This document shows positions 54,023 through 63,000 of a stretch of DNA of 64,000 nt, piece by piece; the first letter of the stretch is position 1, and every line of letters begins with the position of its first letter. The translations under genes and the position numbers were made by a program. This stretch comes from an uncultured Paracoccaceae bacterium (GTDB taxonomy: Bacteria > Pseudomonadota > Alphaproteobacteria > Rhodobacterales > Rhodobacteraceae): contig CANMPD010000007.1 in NCBI GenBank assembly GCA_947499635.1, positions 62,001 through 126,000 on the forward strand. The letters run 5' to 3'. The notes beneath the pieces were generated by a model. The model saw nothing but the letters and a program-made list of their open reading frames with translations. It did no database searches and had not been told where the DNA came from.

Positions 54023-54514
54023 ATGATCGAGCATTGCTTTTGGGGCTATGTCGAAGAAGACTGGGCTGGGTTTTCAGCGGAGTTGACTTATTGCCCGCCC
54101 GACTTTCCTAGTAGGCGCATTAGCATCTTTTTAGGGGAAGAGTTCGACGAGGATGGAGAGGAGGTCGAAGCCGCTCCGTCCCTTGAGGATCTTGACTTAT
54201 TTCAGGCCACTTTCGAGGAGTTCAAAACTCTTGAGAAAGACATCTTTAAGCAGATCAAAGAGCAGTGCTTTCAAAGGTACTTAAAGCTCTACGCACCGCA
54301 TTACGAGAACAGCGCCCAATCTGGGAAGCCGCCTTTGGGCGTAGCGACACGCCAAGAGCATTTCCGATTCATCGAAGAAATTCTACTCATCCGCGTGTTG
54401 AGCGATAAGGAGATTGTCATACCTATGCGATACAAGCTCGACAGAGAGCACGGCATTGAGGTCCGACTTAAAAGTAACAGGCTTGTCGATATTGGTGGCA
54501 TCGCTGAAACCTAG
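54023..54514 (+). CDS. Hypothetical protein, acidic
   Basis: A 163-residue protein I do not recognise with confidence. It begins MIEHCFWGYVEEDWAGFSAE and has an acidic central stretch (EEFDEDGEEVEAAPSLEDLD). There is no signal peptide or membrane segment. The general pattern recalls the small DUF6985/DUF2004-type proteins, some of which behave like immunity proteins, but this is a weak resemblance. It lies alone in the transposon cargo, with a 190-base gene-free gap behind it. Confidence 0.55.
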   Translation: MIEHCFWGYVEEDWAGFSAELTYCPPDFPSRRISIFLGEEFDEDGEEVEAAPSLEDLDLFQATFEEFKTLEKDIFKQIKEQCFQRYLKLYAPHYENSAQSGKPPLGVATRQEHFRFIEEILLIRVLSDKEIVIPMRYKLDREHGIEVRLKSNRLVDIGGIAET

Positions 54515-54700
54515 TGCCGCTACCGCGCGAAATGTAGCCAAGATTGCCCGCACTAGATTCCGGCGGGGGGCGGACAGGAGCCGTGACCCAACGAAAGTCA
54601 GGAAAGCGCAAAGCGGACTTTCTGGGCAGGTTAAAGCAAAGTCTACTGCGCGGACTTTTCCAACTTTCGCTGCGCTTGCGCCAATGACCTGTTCTGTGAA

Positions 54701-55072
54701 CTAGCCAATAGGCGAGCTAACATCGACGACTGACCCACTTGGATCGCGCAACATCAAGCGCTGTTGGCCGTAGGGCATGTTTGTTGGTTCTTGGAGAATT
54801 TCGGTCTGCATTGAAATCGCCCGAGCGTACACTCCTTCAAGATCGTCCACGACAAACGTCAAGATGTAACCCGCTGGGTTAAGCGAGACGTCAGGTGGGA
54901 TAGTATCGTGATCTTTGTCTAACACGCCCATCTCGAATCCGGGCATGTCGTCGTGCATCAGGACGATAAACCAACCAAAATCTCCGGCGCGTTTCATGCC
55001 GAGAAGCTCTTGGTAAAAGCCTGCCGTCTTCTCAACATCGCCGCTAAGGATGTTTGTAAAGGCTCGGTTCAT
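54701..55072 (-). CDS. VOC-family (glyoxalase-like) protein
   Basis: A 123-residue vicinal-oxygen-chelate protein. It begins MNRAFTNILSGDVEKTAGFY, has WFIVLMHDDMPGFEMGVLD and ends MLRDPSGSVVDVSSPIG; the two beta-alpha-beta repeats are clear. It may be a small-molecule-binding resistance protein or a lyase. I chose the ATG at 55072, preceded by GGAG six bases away; the frame is open to 55171, overlapping tetR and the palindromes, which is not plausible. It is divergent from tetR and is likely its target. Confidence 0.82.
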   Translation of the reverse strand: MNRAFTNILSGDVEKTAGFYQELLGMKRAGDFGWFIVLMHDDMPGFEMGVLDKDHDTIPPDVSLNPAGYILTFVVDDLEGVYARAISMQTEILQEPTNMPYGQQRLMLRDPSGSVVDVSSPIG

Positions 55073-55090
55073 TTCTATCTCCATAGTCAC

Positions 55091-55141
55091 ATTACTCAAC
55101 ATACACATATGTATGTTGAGTAATACATACATATGTGTATG
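55091..55141. promoter_or_regulatory. Two overlapping palindromes between the VOC and tetR genes
   Basis: A 14-bp-arm inverted repeat (ATTACTCAACATAC at 55091-55104 with GTATGTTGAGTAAT at 55111-55124) overlaps a 17-bp-arm repeat (CATACACATATGTATGT at 55100-55116 with its complement at 55125-55141). They share the middle 25 bases, so as RNA or cruciforms only one can form. The block fills most of the 77-base gap between the divergent starts and ends nine bases before the tetR ATG. A multi-site TetR operator is the simplest reading. Confidence 0.75.
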
Positions 55142-55149
55142 TCTAGCGT

Positions 55150-55695
55150 ATGGACAAATCCTTGCTGACACAAAATGACTGGTTGGACCTTGCTCTGGTC
55201 GAGTTAAAGAACCACGGCTACAGTGCCTTGAAGGCGCAACCTTTGGCCAAGAAGCTCGGCGTAACTCGGGGAAGCTTCTACCATCACTTCGAAAACCTCG
55301 ACGACTTTCATACGGCTGTCATTTCTCATTGGTCAGAACGTTCAAGCGATCAAGTTATTCAAACGGCGCAAGGGCGCGATGACCCTCTCCAAGCACTGGA
55401 TGAATTGTTACAAAAGACACTCCAGTCTGGCGAGAAATTGGAGCGTGCCGTTCGATCTTGGTCAACTGTACAAACGCCTGTTGCCAAGGCTGTTGAACAG
55501 GTTGATCAAAAGCGTATCAAGGTCGCAGAGAAGCTTCTCATTGATGGTGGTGTACCAAAATCAGCCGCAATCGTCCGAGCGAAGCTATTATATTGGGCGG
55601 TGATCGGTCGCCTCATGCTTCCGTTTCCCGCTAACAACCGATTGTCACAAAGTGAGATTTCCGATCTTGCGACACTGATGTTTCAGGATAGGTAA
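55150..55695 (+). CDS. TetR-family regulator
   Basis: Regulator of 181 residues. The HTH is at residues 10-55 (NHGYSALKAQPLAKKLGVTR, GSFYHHFENLDDFHTAVI). The C-terminal ligand domain resembles TetR_C proteins of the YcdC/AcrR type. It is divergent from the VOC gene and next to the double palindrome, so it is the likely repressor of both. It is cargo of the transposon relic. Confidence 0.88.
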   Translation: MDKSLLTQNDWLDLALVELKNHGYSALKAQPLAKKLGVTRGSFYHHFENLDDFHTAVISHWSERSSDQVIQTAQGRDDPLQALDELLQKTLQSGEKLERAVRSWSTVQTPVAKAVEQVDQKRIKVAEKLLIDGGVPKSAAIVRAKLLYWAVIGRLMLPFPANNRLSQSEISDLATLMFQDR

Positions 55696-55743
55696 GTAAG
55701 ACGTTCGTGCATCGTGCAGCATCGGTCAAAAGGTAATTTGATT

Positions 55744-56247
55744 ATGTTTTTAATTCCAACTCTAGAAACTGACCGCCTCAATTTACGTCCACCAACGGCA
55801 GAAGACTGGCCAGAGTATTCTAGGCTAATGATGTCGGAGCGGTCCATTTTCATGGGCGGCCCATTCTCTCTAGGTAATGCCTGGGGCCTTTATTGCAACG
55901 ATGTCGCGCAATGGGCCTTAATGGGAGTTGGTGCGCTGATGATCGAGGAACGTCTGTCTGGCATATGTTTGGGACAAGTCGGTATTAATTCGGGTCCGCT
56001 TTTTCCAGAGGATGAATTGGGTTGGCTTCTCTATTCACATGCAGAAGGCAAAGGGTATGCTTACGAGGCTGCATTGGCTCTGAAGAACTGGGCATTTCAA
56101 GAAAGAAAACTTGAAACATTGGTCAGTTATGTCGATCCGCCCAATATTCGATCCCGCTCACTCGCCGAGAGGTTGGGCGCTAAACTGGACAATGCAGCAC
56201 CTAGGCAAGACCCAACTGACTTAGTTTATCGACACCCTCGCGCTTAG
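55744..56247 (+). CDS. GNAT acetyltransferase (RimJ/RimL type)
   Basis: Protein of 167 residues resembling ribosomal-protein or small-molecule N-acetyltransferases. ETDRLNLRPPTAEDWPEY is the usual start, YSHAEGKGYAYEAALALKNW is the acetyl-CoA loop (EGKGYA) with the helix behind it, and VDPPNIRSRSLAERLGA is the family motif. I chose the ATG at 55744 because homologues start with an ETxRLxLR segment; ten residues upstream in the frame look unconserved. It follows tetR by 48 bases and may be an antibiotic or amine resistance function. Confidence 0.85.
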   Translation: MFLIPTLETDRLNLRPPTAEDWPEYSRLMMSERSIFMGGPFSLGNAWGLYCNDVAQWALMGVGALMIEERLSGICLGQVGINSGPLFPEDELGWLLYSHAEGKGYAYEAALALKNWAFQERKLETLVSYVDPPNIRSRSLAERLGAKLDNAAPRQDPTDLVYRHPRA

Positions 56248-56417
56248 GTTAATTTGGGCTCAAACCCGCCATTCGCCACATCCTGCATCAACGACCGCTT
56301 TCGGGTTAACCCGTTGTTTGGGCTCTCAGTCCTTTAGGATGGTGCGTCGTCATCGGTCATGACTTTGTAAGGCGATTGAAAGCATCAATTGATATCAACA
56401 CAAACCGTTCTCCCTGT

Positions 56418-58070
56418 TCATCCGCCATGAAGAGATCCTGTCGTTCGGCCAATCTGAAATAACCGCCGCTCAATTAACACGCCATCAGTAATCAAGAAAT
56501 TTATTGTCGGATAGTTGACCCGAAGCCGTCTCGACGCATCCCCTTTTGTGACCCCTGGCATCTCAAATTGGGGAAGGGCTGCTCGCAATTCTGAAAGGTT
56601 AATACGGAAGGCTGCTAGGCCACGCACCTCTGCATCCCGACATAGATGCGTGAGCTTTCCGCGCAGTAACAGCTTAACAATATCTACAAGCGGACATCTA
56701 ACACGCTGTGTTGCTTCGATGAGGGACACCATATCTTTTCCACCAGACTTCGGTTTCGTGACCCGAGCATTCAGGCGTGCTAATAGTCGTTCCAACTCGT
56801 CACGTTCAAACTTAGGGATTTGATCGAGAGCGTCCAGGGTGGTTGTGATTAACCCATGGTCCCGCAACTGGTTGAGTGCTTCCAAACTTACTCCCATCAC
56901 CGATTGGGCATCAATCGCGTTCAGACGGGACGAAATGCGGCACCTCAGATCATCTATAGCCTCTGACTTCAGCCCCTCATGAAGCCGCACTGATTTGTCC
57001 GCAATATCCGTGTGTGCCAAACCTTCGGCTAGTAATATCCTATTCATCCGGTGCCGTTGAATGCCCAACGACTGCCAAGCACCAGAAATAGTAAAGACTG
57101 CCGGCGATGGGCAGGTTTTGCCAAGGACAGTATCGCCCTCCCGAAAAGGATAGGTGCGAAAGATGAAATCCCGCACCTTGTCACGTAACATCTCAAAGTC
57201 GTCACCCATTGAGGACGTTCGCAACCATTCAAAGAACGCTCCAAAGTCCGACTGATGTCGCACCGTGCGCAGCGCAACCGGGCTAACCATCGCTTCCAAA
57301 GCTGCATACAAACCTTCTTCGCCGCGCCGTAATGCTTCAAACCCAGCTTGACCAGCTAGGCGCAGGTCATCATCTGTCGCTTCCGATATCCTGCGCTTTG
57401 GGCCATTTTGCATCACAAACCCCAGAACTTCACATAGCCGTGCGGCGACATAGAGAGGCAAGCTATCAAGGAAAGGGTTCGATACCGCACCTTCAAGACG
57501 ATCTAGGATATAGCCCTCAAACTCTGTTGGTTTGTGACTAGTCGCATTGTCCGCTTGAGAAATGATAAATGTCCAGTTTTTGCGGACCTGTCCGACAAAG
57601 TCATAGTTGTGGATCGTGTGCAATTCAGGAGGAATGACCACGAGAGCTGTATTGTGTATTGCACAGGTTCGGATCGACCAAAAATGCCATCCAACACGAC
57701 GAAAAACGCCGTATTCTCCGCCGTTACAATGATCATCGATCACGCATCGCGGACAGACACGCAGGCGCGACCGCACCAATGACGTCTTGGTCGCCTTCTG
57801 GCCGGAAACCTGAAACCTATTTTTGTCGACAGTGCGGATTGCCCAACGTTTGAGATCGGTAGGACATGCACCGCCGATCTTCGCAATTTTTTCAAAGAGG
57901 CAATCGTCACCGCGAACAAAGTCCCGCCAATGAAAACCAAAATCCAAACATAAAACGGTAGGTTCCTGCAGTCCGCAGTATCGTGTCAGCCGCGAGATAT
58001 AGGATGTTGCCGTCTCAAAGTGTTTGAGTGGAAGCGCGAGATTATGATGATCACTTTCGATTGTGCACAT
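56418..58070 (-). CDS. tniQ: Transposition protein TniQ
   Basis: Targeting protein of the Tn7/Tn5053 class, 550 residues, apparently intact. It starts with an LPLKHFETATSYISRLTRY segment, then LDFGFHWRDFVRG, and the zinc finger CPRC near residue 110 with CAIH (RTCAIHNTALVV) about 30 residues later. The ATG at 58070 has GGAGG five bases upstream and overlaps the tniB end; the open frame from 58151 is just an extension. With TniA and TniB broken, it has no partner in this window. Confidence 0.85.
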   Translation of the reverse strand: MCTIESDHHNLALPLKHFETATSYISRLTRYCGLQEPTVLCLDFGFHWRDFVRGDDCLFEKIAKIGGACPTDLKRWAIRTVDKNRFQVSGQKATKTSLVRSRLRVCPRCVIDDHCNGGEYGVFRRVGWHFWSIRTCAIHNTALVVIPPELHTIHNYDFVGQVRKNWTFIISQADNATSHKPTEFEGYILDRLEGAVSNPFLDSLPLYVAARLCEVLGFVMQNGPKRRISEATDDDLRLAGQAGFEALRRGEEGLYAALEAMVSPVALRTVRHQSDFGAFFEWLRTSSMGDDFEMLRDKVRDFIFRTYPFREGDTVLGKTCPSPAVFTISGAWQSLGIQRHRMNRILLAEGLAHTDIADKSVRLHEGLKSEAIDDLRCRISSRLNAIDAQSVMGVSLEALNQLRDHGLITTTLDALDQIPKFERDELERLLARLNARVTKPKSGGKDMVSLIEATQRVRCPLVDIVKLLLRGKLTHLCRDAEVRGLAAFRINLSELRAALPQFEMPGVTKGDASRRLRVNYPTINFLITDGVLIERRLFQIGRTTGSLHGG

Positions 58071-58395
58071 CGATGCCTCCAAATTTGGAAGACTGGGACC
58101 AAAGCGCTTCGCGTGCATCGATGCTGAGATAATCTGAGCAAAGGAAGACATTCAGAGCTGGAACACAGCCAGATTTTCGCCGAAACGCTTCCGCGAAATG
58201 ACTGAGCGCGAGCCTGTCAGCACCGACTAACAAGGCCTCCTCCAGCGCAAACAGGAGCATCTGTATTGTTAACCCAAATTCGTTTGCGCCGGCATGCACG
58301 AGGCGTTGAAGTACGTCATCCAGATCGAGATCATCGCATTTCTCTAAATTGGCCTTCTTTAAATATGTGAGAAGGATTGCGCGAACTTCCTTTGC
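58051..58395 (-). pseudogene. tniB: 3' fragment of tniB (TnsC-like ATPase)
   Basis: Only the C-terminal 110 residues remain: LLTYLKKANLEKC, LQRLVHAGANEFGLTIQMLL and HFAEAFRRKSGCVPALNVF are the TniB/TnsC-type helical end. The AAA+ domain with its Walker motifs is missing. Its frame differs from that of the tniA fragment upstream and the two merge near 58390, indicating an out-of-frame internal deletion. It overlaps tniQ by 20 bases, the usual coupling. Confidence 0.75.
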
Positions 58396-58963
58396 CTGTG
58401 ACGCCCACGCCACGCGCCAAGCCAGCCGGTGTGACGTTGCGCAAGAGTGTAGCGAAGGTTTTCTGTTCGGCAGCATTGATGGCAGCAATTTTCGCGAGAG
58501 CGTCCGCCACAACTTTTTCCTGCAGCATAGCTTCATCACGGAACTTGAGTCTCAATTCAAGGGCCGCGGCCTGCCATTCGTCGTACGATACGCCATCAAA
58601 GCACTTCTGCAGTGACATTGCAGGAAACCATTCATCCCCAACCCGCACCATAATCCAACCAAGGTCGCCAAGATCAATCCTGAGGTCCACATGCGTTTCG
58701 TGGTCATGAAGATGAAAATGTCGAAGAGCCTTGCAGGTATAGTCGACGCCGAACACGCGGACACCGCGACCGGTAACCTTTCGGTTTAAGAGTTTACCAA
58801 ACGCCCGTCGCCGCGTCCGTTCCGGAACATCCGCTACGACTCCTTTTTCCTGTGCAAGCCGTGTCCAGCAGTTGTTCGGCGTTTCGCCACCAAGACCAGG
58901 ATGCGTTCGATTGTGATACACATCCACGACATACAAGATGAGCATTTGCATCAAGGCAAGCAC
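58385..58963 (-). pseudogene. tniA: 3' fragment of tniA (Mu/TnsB-type transposase)
   Basis: C-terminal part of a DDE transposase of the Mu/TnsB class. It enters just after the DDE core, at YVVDVYHNRTHPGLGGETP, continues through the Mu_C beta-barrel region (GVRVFGVDYTCKALRHF) and ends around NAAEQKTFATLLRNV. The catalytic Asp and Glu residues lie in the missing part. Upstream of 58963 the frame continues to a stop at about 59050, but those residues do not match transposases. Confidence 0.78.
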
Positions 58964-59105
58964 TATCTGTAGATAGCTCTGGATCTGTACGCGCAGGATG
59001 TTGACACATCTTCTGATATTCAGTTTGATGTCATGCGGATAGTATTTTCAAAATTAGTTCTGCCTGAGTTATGCTAAGCACCGAAAATGGGGGAGATTGG
59101 CGTCA

Positions 59106-59783
59106 GTGAAACCCAAACCGAAGCGCAAAAGCGAATCGAACACTCATCCAAACGATACCTTGAGGTTGCTGTACTTTCGTTCGATATTTGATCTTACGCA
59201 GAAACAGGCAGCAGACCTATTAGGAGTCGCAGTATCCAGCTACAGAGCGTACGAAGGATGTCGACATCCTATTCCTACAAGAGTCAGGCGAAAGATTGGT
59301 TCGTTGTCGCCAGTCGACATCCTGCCGATGAACCCGGATCAAGATCCAAACGAAATCTATGCTGTCTTGCGACGCGCCCAACACGAAGAATTCGATGGCG
59401 AACTGAAGCGACTCTGGCCAAGGATCGCCGCTTCAGAGCAGCCATCCGGGCAAAAACACTTGAGAAAATCTCAACCTGTACGGGGTCAGCTTAATCTAAA
59501 CCTTTTGGACATCAGCCGCAAAAATCGGAACTATCTGCAAGCCCAGAGGCGAGAATTTTCCCCACTCCGGCGGCTTTACTGCGAGTGGCGCGATGCCAGT
59601 TTCTTTGTTTCAGCAATTTTTGCATTTTTGTGGGTCACATGCCTTCAGCTTGGCATTCCATTAGGCATCTTCACAGATGCCGCAAATGCCGTGGGTGTTG
59701 GGAGTTTAACAGTATTTTTCCTGCTTCTAGCTGCCGTCTTGCAAGATATGGTTTCCGATATTGAAAAACGTAAGACCACATAG
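59106..59783 (+). CDS. HTH protein with C-terminal membrane segments
   Basis: A 225-residue protein. Residues about 20-60 form a helix-turn-helix of XRE type (FDLTQKQAADLLGVAVSSYR, then AYEGCRHPIPTRV), and residues about 165-215 hold two hydrophobic segments (FFVSAIFAFLWVTCLQLG and VGSLTVFFLLLAAVL). I start it at the GTG at 59106, ten bases after GGGAG; a TTG at 59097 is too close to that site. A membrane-anchored regulator is inferred. It precedes the large nuclease-like gene by about 220 bases and reads the same way. Confidence 0.65.
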   Translation: MKPKPKRKSESNTHPNDTLRLLYFRSIFDLTQKQAADLLGVAVSSYRAYEGCRHPIPTRVRRKIGSLSPVDILPMNPDQDPNEIYAVLRRAQHEEFDGELKRLWPRIAASEQPSGQKHLRKSQPVRGQLNLNLLDISRKNRNYLQAQRREFSPLRRLYCEWRDASFFVSAIFAFLWVTCLQLGIPLGIFTDAANAVGVGSLTVFFLLLAAVLQDMVSDIEKRKTT

Positions 59784-60006
59784 AGACACCTCCAAAATGG
59801 ACCGGTAAGATGAAAAGGCGCCAGCGGCGGGAAGCTGACCTTCGCTGCAGTGCGCAACGGAAAGGGTAAGCTATCCCAAAGCAGACGTTCACAGTCCCTT
59901 GATGGCGCGCTATCCAAATTAGTGAAAACAAGGGATTGGTTCTTAGACATCTGGCGGTTCTCATGTGCTAGTTGTGGGGAGGTATTTCATTTCAACGGAA
60001 GATTTT

Positions 60007-63000
60007 ATGATTCCTTTATCTCCAATGCCCAAAAAACTTGAAGAGAGCCAAAGCACTGGAACGTTTGAAGATTTAAGAAAGCAATACAAGAGTACTTTTG
60101 CTGTTTTGGAAGGTTCGGACCCGCTGGCAACCGCACTTTCCTTTGCCGCTCTTCTGCTAAATGAAAACCTCCAAAGCTCGACCTATCGGATCGAGACCTT
60201 GGTCAATTTGGCTTTGGCGCTTGGTCGCGACAAAAACAGGCTCAAACAGAAGGAGTTCCGCAGACTTTATGGGGACATGGAAAAGGGCATCGTCGCTAGA
60301 CAAGAAGATCCAGCTGAAGATGTGTTCGTAAGCAACATTAGCACTATGCGTGGCAATTTCCTCGTACTTGAGGGGCTAAGTGAAGGAGCTGGATACTTCC
60401 TGCAGGTATTCATGCAAATGGTCGACAGTCTTCCCAAGAACGAAAGCTACGATGTGATCAGGGATCCGGTCTATGCACTGTTGACCTTGTCGGATGAAGC
60501 CTGCAAACGCGCCGGTTTGTCCAGAAACCAGCTTGGAAACGATATACCCCAAGCAAAGCTCAATCCACAAGACGCTGAACGAATAGCGGAGCTGAGAAAG
60601 TGTCTTACGTTCAGCTCGTCTGATCTTGATGATCTGGGTATAAAGCTCGACGACCTTGGCGACTTTGGATTTGATCCATCAGCAAGAGCAAAAATCCTCA
60701 AACAGAACCTACTTCACAACGACCTCGAACGTTGCCCCGTATGCTATAAGGACGGCAAGACTTTCCTTCTGCTTCCGACTGCAGTTAGCGGTGGCATTCG
60801 TCGTCTTGTTTTCGAGATGGTTGTCAAAGCCTATGGCTTGGACACCTTCTTGAAGGCTCTAGCTCATGAATACTCAAAGCGACTGAACTTGATACCTTTT
60901 CTCGGAGAATTTGGTCGAGTTCAGCTAGAATTTACGCCCGCTGGTGACACTCTCATGGCAAGTGTGTTTCGCTGGGTGGACGACGGGAGAGCGCTTCACA
61001 TTCTGTTCTTTATGGACAATCTGAGGGGCTTTGAAGAAACAGGGTTTGGCGGTTGGGACAAAGACCAGCCATCTACATCCGCCGCGATCCTCGATCACAT
61101 TAAGTTGGCCAAAGCGAAAGCCGAAGAAAGTGGTGACTTCAAATCTGGCATAAGCTTGGTTGTAGGCTGTGGCGTCGGACGAGGCGTCATGCATGATGTC
61201 AGCGTCTTAGAACTTGAAGACTGGGACGTAGACTTTCTCTCGGTGCACGACTTTGAGGTTCTTTCGAACAAGAACAGCTTTTCACCGATTTCACTATGGC
61301 GACTGAAAGATGCTGAACGGCAGGTCTCGGAAGCTGGAATTGAACTCATAAATATCAATGGACTGCTCAATTTGATTGCGTGGCGAGAGCAACTTGGTGG
61401 TCACTTGGTACCACACAATCAGCTTCCAGATTCCTTCGGAGATGGAGGAGCCGGTTTGATCATGGTCGATCAGAACGCGCTGCGCACATTGCGGCATCAA
61501 TCGCAACAAGAAGCCGATGTCCATTCTGCCTGCAAGCTTGATGGCAGTTGGACTTTGGTCAGACGCACGTCCAGCTCATTGAGCGAAGAAGATCGATCCA
61601 TTTCTCTATACGCAGACATGTTAAGCAACGAGAGCCTTCCAGCATTACTGTTCGAGGGTGGAGACACCGAATGGTGGACACAGGTAAGTGGTGTTGTGGG
61701 GAGTCCGAGAGAGGCGATTTTCGAACGTTGGAGGATGCTTTCTACTTGGTTGCCTCGAATTGCCCGTGCATTTGGTGCGCTTGAAGATCAGTACAAGCCG
61801 CCAAATCCATTGCAAATCAATGCAATCTTTGATGGTGCAATGGCTGGCCTGGCTGAGCAGCCTAAGCCGTTCTCAGAGAATGAACTGAGGGAAACTCTTT
61901 CAATAAGTGCTCAAACCGAGGAAGCGGTGGTAACTGTAAAGGCCAATCGCAGATTTGAAGATGCCTTCTTCAATGAAGATAATGTTGCCGAAAGAGAGTT
62001 GGTGAGGGCAGTTTGCCTCGGAGTTTCTCAACTCGCACCTGAGCCGTTGCCCGCGGAGCAATTTGAGGATCTGATGATCTCGATTGTTCCAAACAATCGT
62101 GTCCGGCAAACACATGCCTTCCCAGCGGTCAGTTTTCGCGATTTTGTTCATCACAAACTCCCACGAAAACCAGTGTTCATAAACGATGCCGACACGAGCA
62201 CACTCAAGCTTTTCCTTGGTTGGAAGGTCCGTGACCGCAAACTGGGCGGAACTGTGCAAGGAAAAGTGGAATGTACGACCTATCTGCGCCGACTAGTTGA
62301 ATATCTTGAAAATAAGCTGATCGGTTTCTTAAGAAAGTTTGAGAAGAAGTCAGTTTTGCAAAGGCTTATCACTAACCATGAAGCTGCAATGTGCGACCAA
62401 GAGACTTGGAAAAGAACCGCCGCTGCAGTCAGTGCATTGCACGAAGACAAAGGACGCGCATTGGAGGAGATGCTCAAGCACCAGTCGAAGCTGAACGCAC
62501 TTTTTCAGTCATCGCGTGTGCTAGTCGAAGTTGCTAACTGCGTTTGCTGTTTCGACGATGGCGATGCATTTGGTGAGTTTGATCTCGCAAAGTCCATGGC
62601 AATGATGATTGAGATTATCGAATTTGGGGGATGGTCTGATGCAATTCATTACGGCGCGATGGAACCTACACTTGCAGTGGCCGCACTCGGCGATGTTCTC
62701 GCGAACCACGACTTTTTCGAGGAGGTTGTCGTCCCGTTCGGTCAAGCTGGCATGACATCAAGAGTTGAGCGAAGCATTCAAGGTTATGGGGATCACTTCT
62801 CAGCACCGAAGGAGAAGACTGGCGAGCCGGATAAGAAGTTTTTGGCCGAAAAAGAACAGTTTTCAAAGGCATGGGAATGCGAGCTTGGCTTCCCTATAGA
62901 AGCACATGGAGCTTTTGTAGTTGCTTGTGAAGAGGTGGGGCTGGCCGAGGAAAAAGCGTGTTTTGTGGTTCGAAAGTCAGACCTTAGGCGGAGGGTTCTG

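Larger units (their letters stand above)
53567..58963. mobile_element. Relic of a Tn7/Tn5053-type transposon
   Basis: From the TGTGG tip at 53567 to the tniA remnant at 58963. Contents in order: terminal sites, an unknown gene, the VOC/TetR/GNAT cargo, intact tniQ, and the fused ends of tniB and tniA. The N-terminal parts of TniA (including the DDE core) and TniB (including the Walker motifs) are deleted, so it cannot move by itself. I found no inverted copy of the tip beyond 58963, so the other end appears lost or replaced by the gene cluster at 59106. Confidence 0.65.

Noticed and set aside
58964-59096. Missing left transposon tip and extension of tniA
   Set aside because: No inverted copy of the CATAGTTTTAC motif or TGTGG tip was seen, and residues encoded upstream of 58963 do not match transposases.
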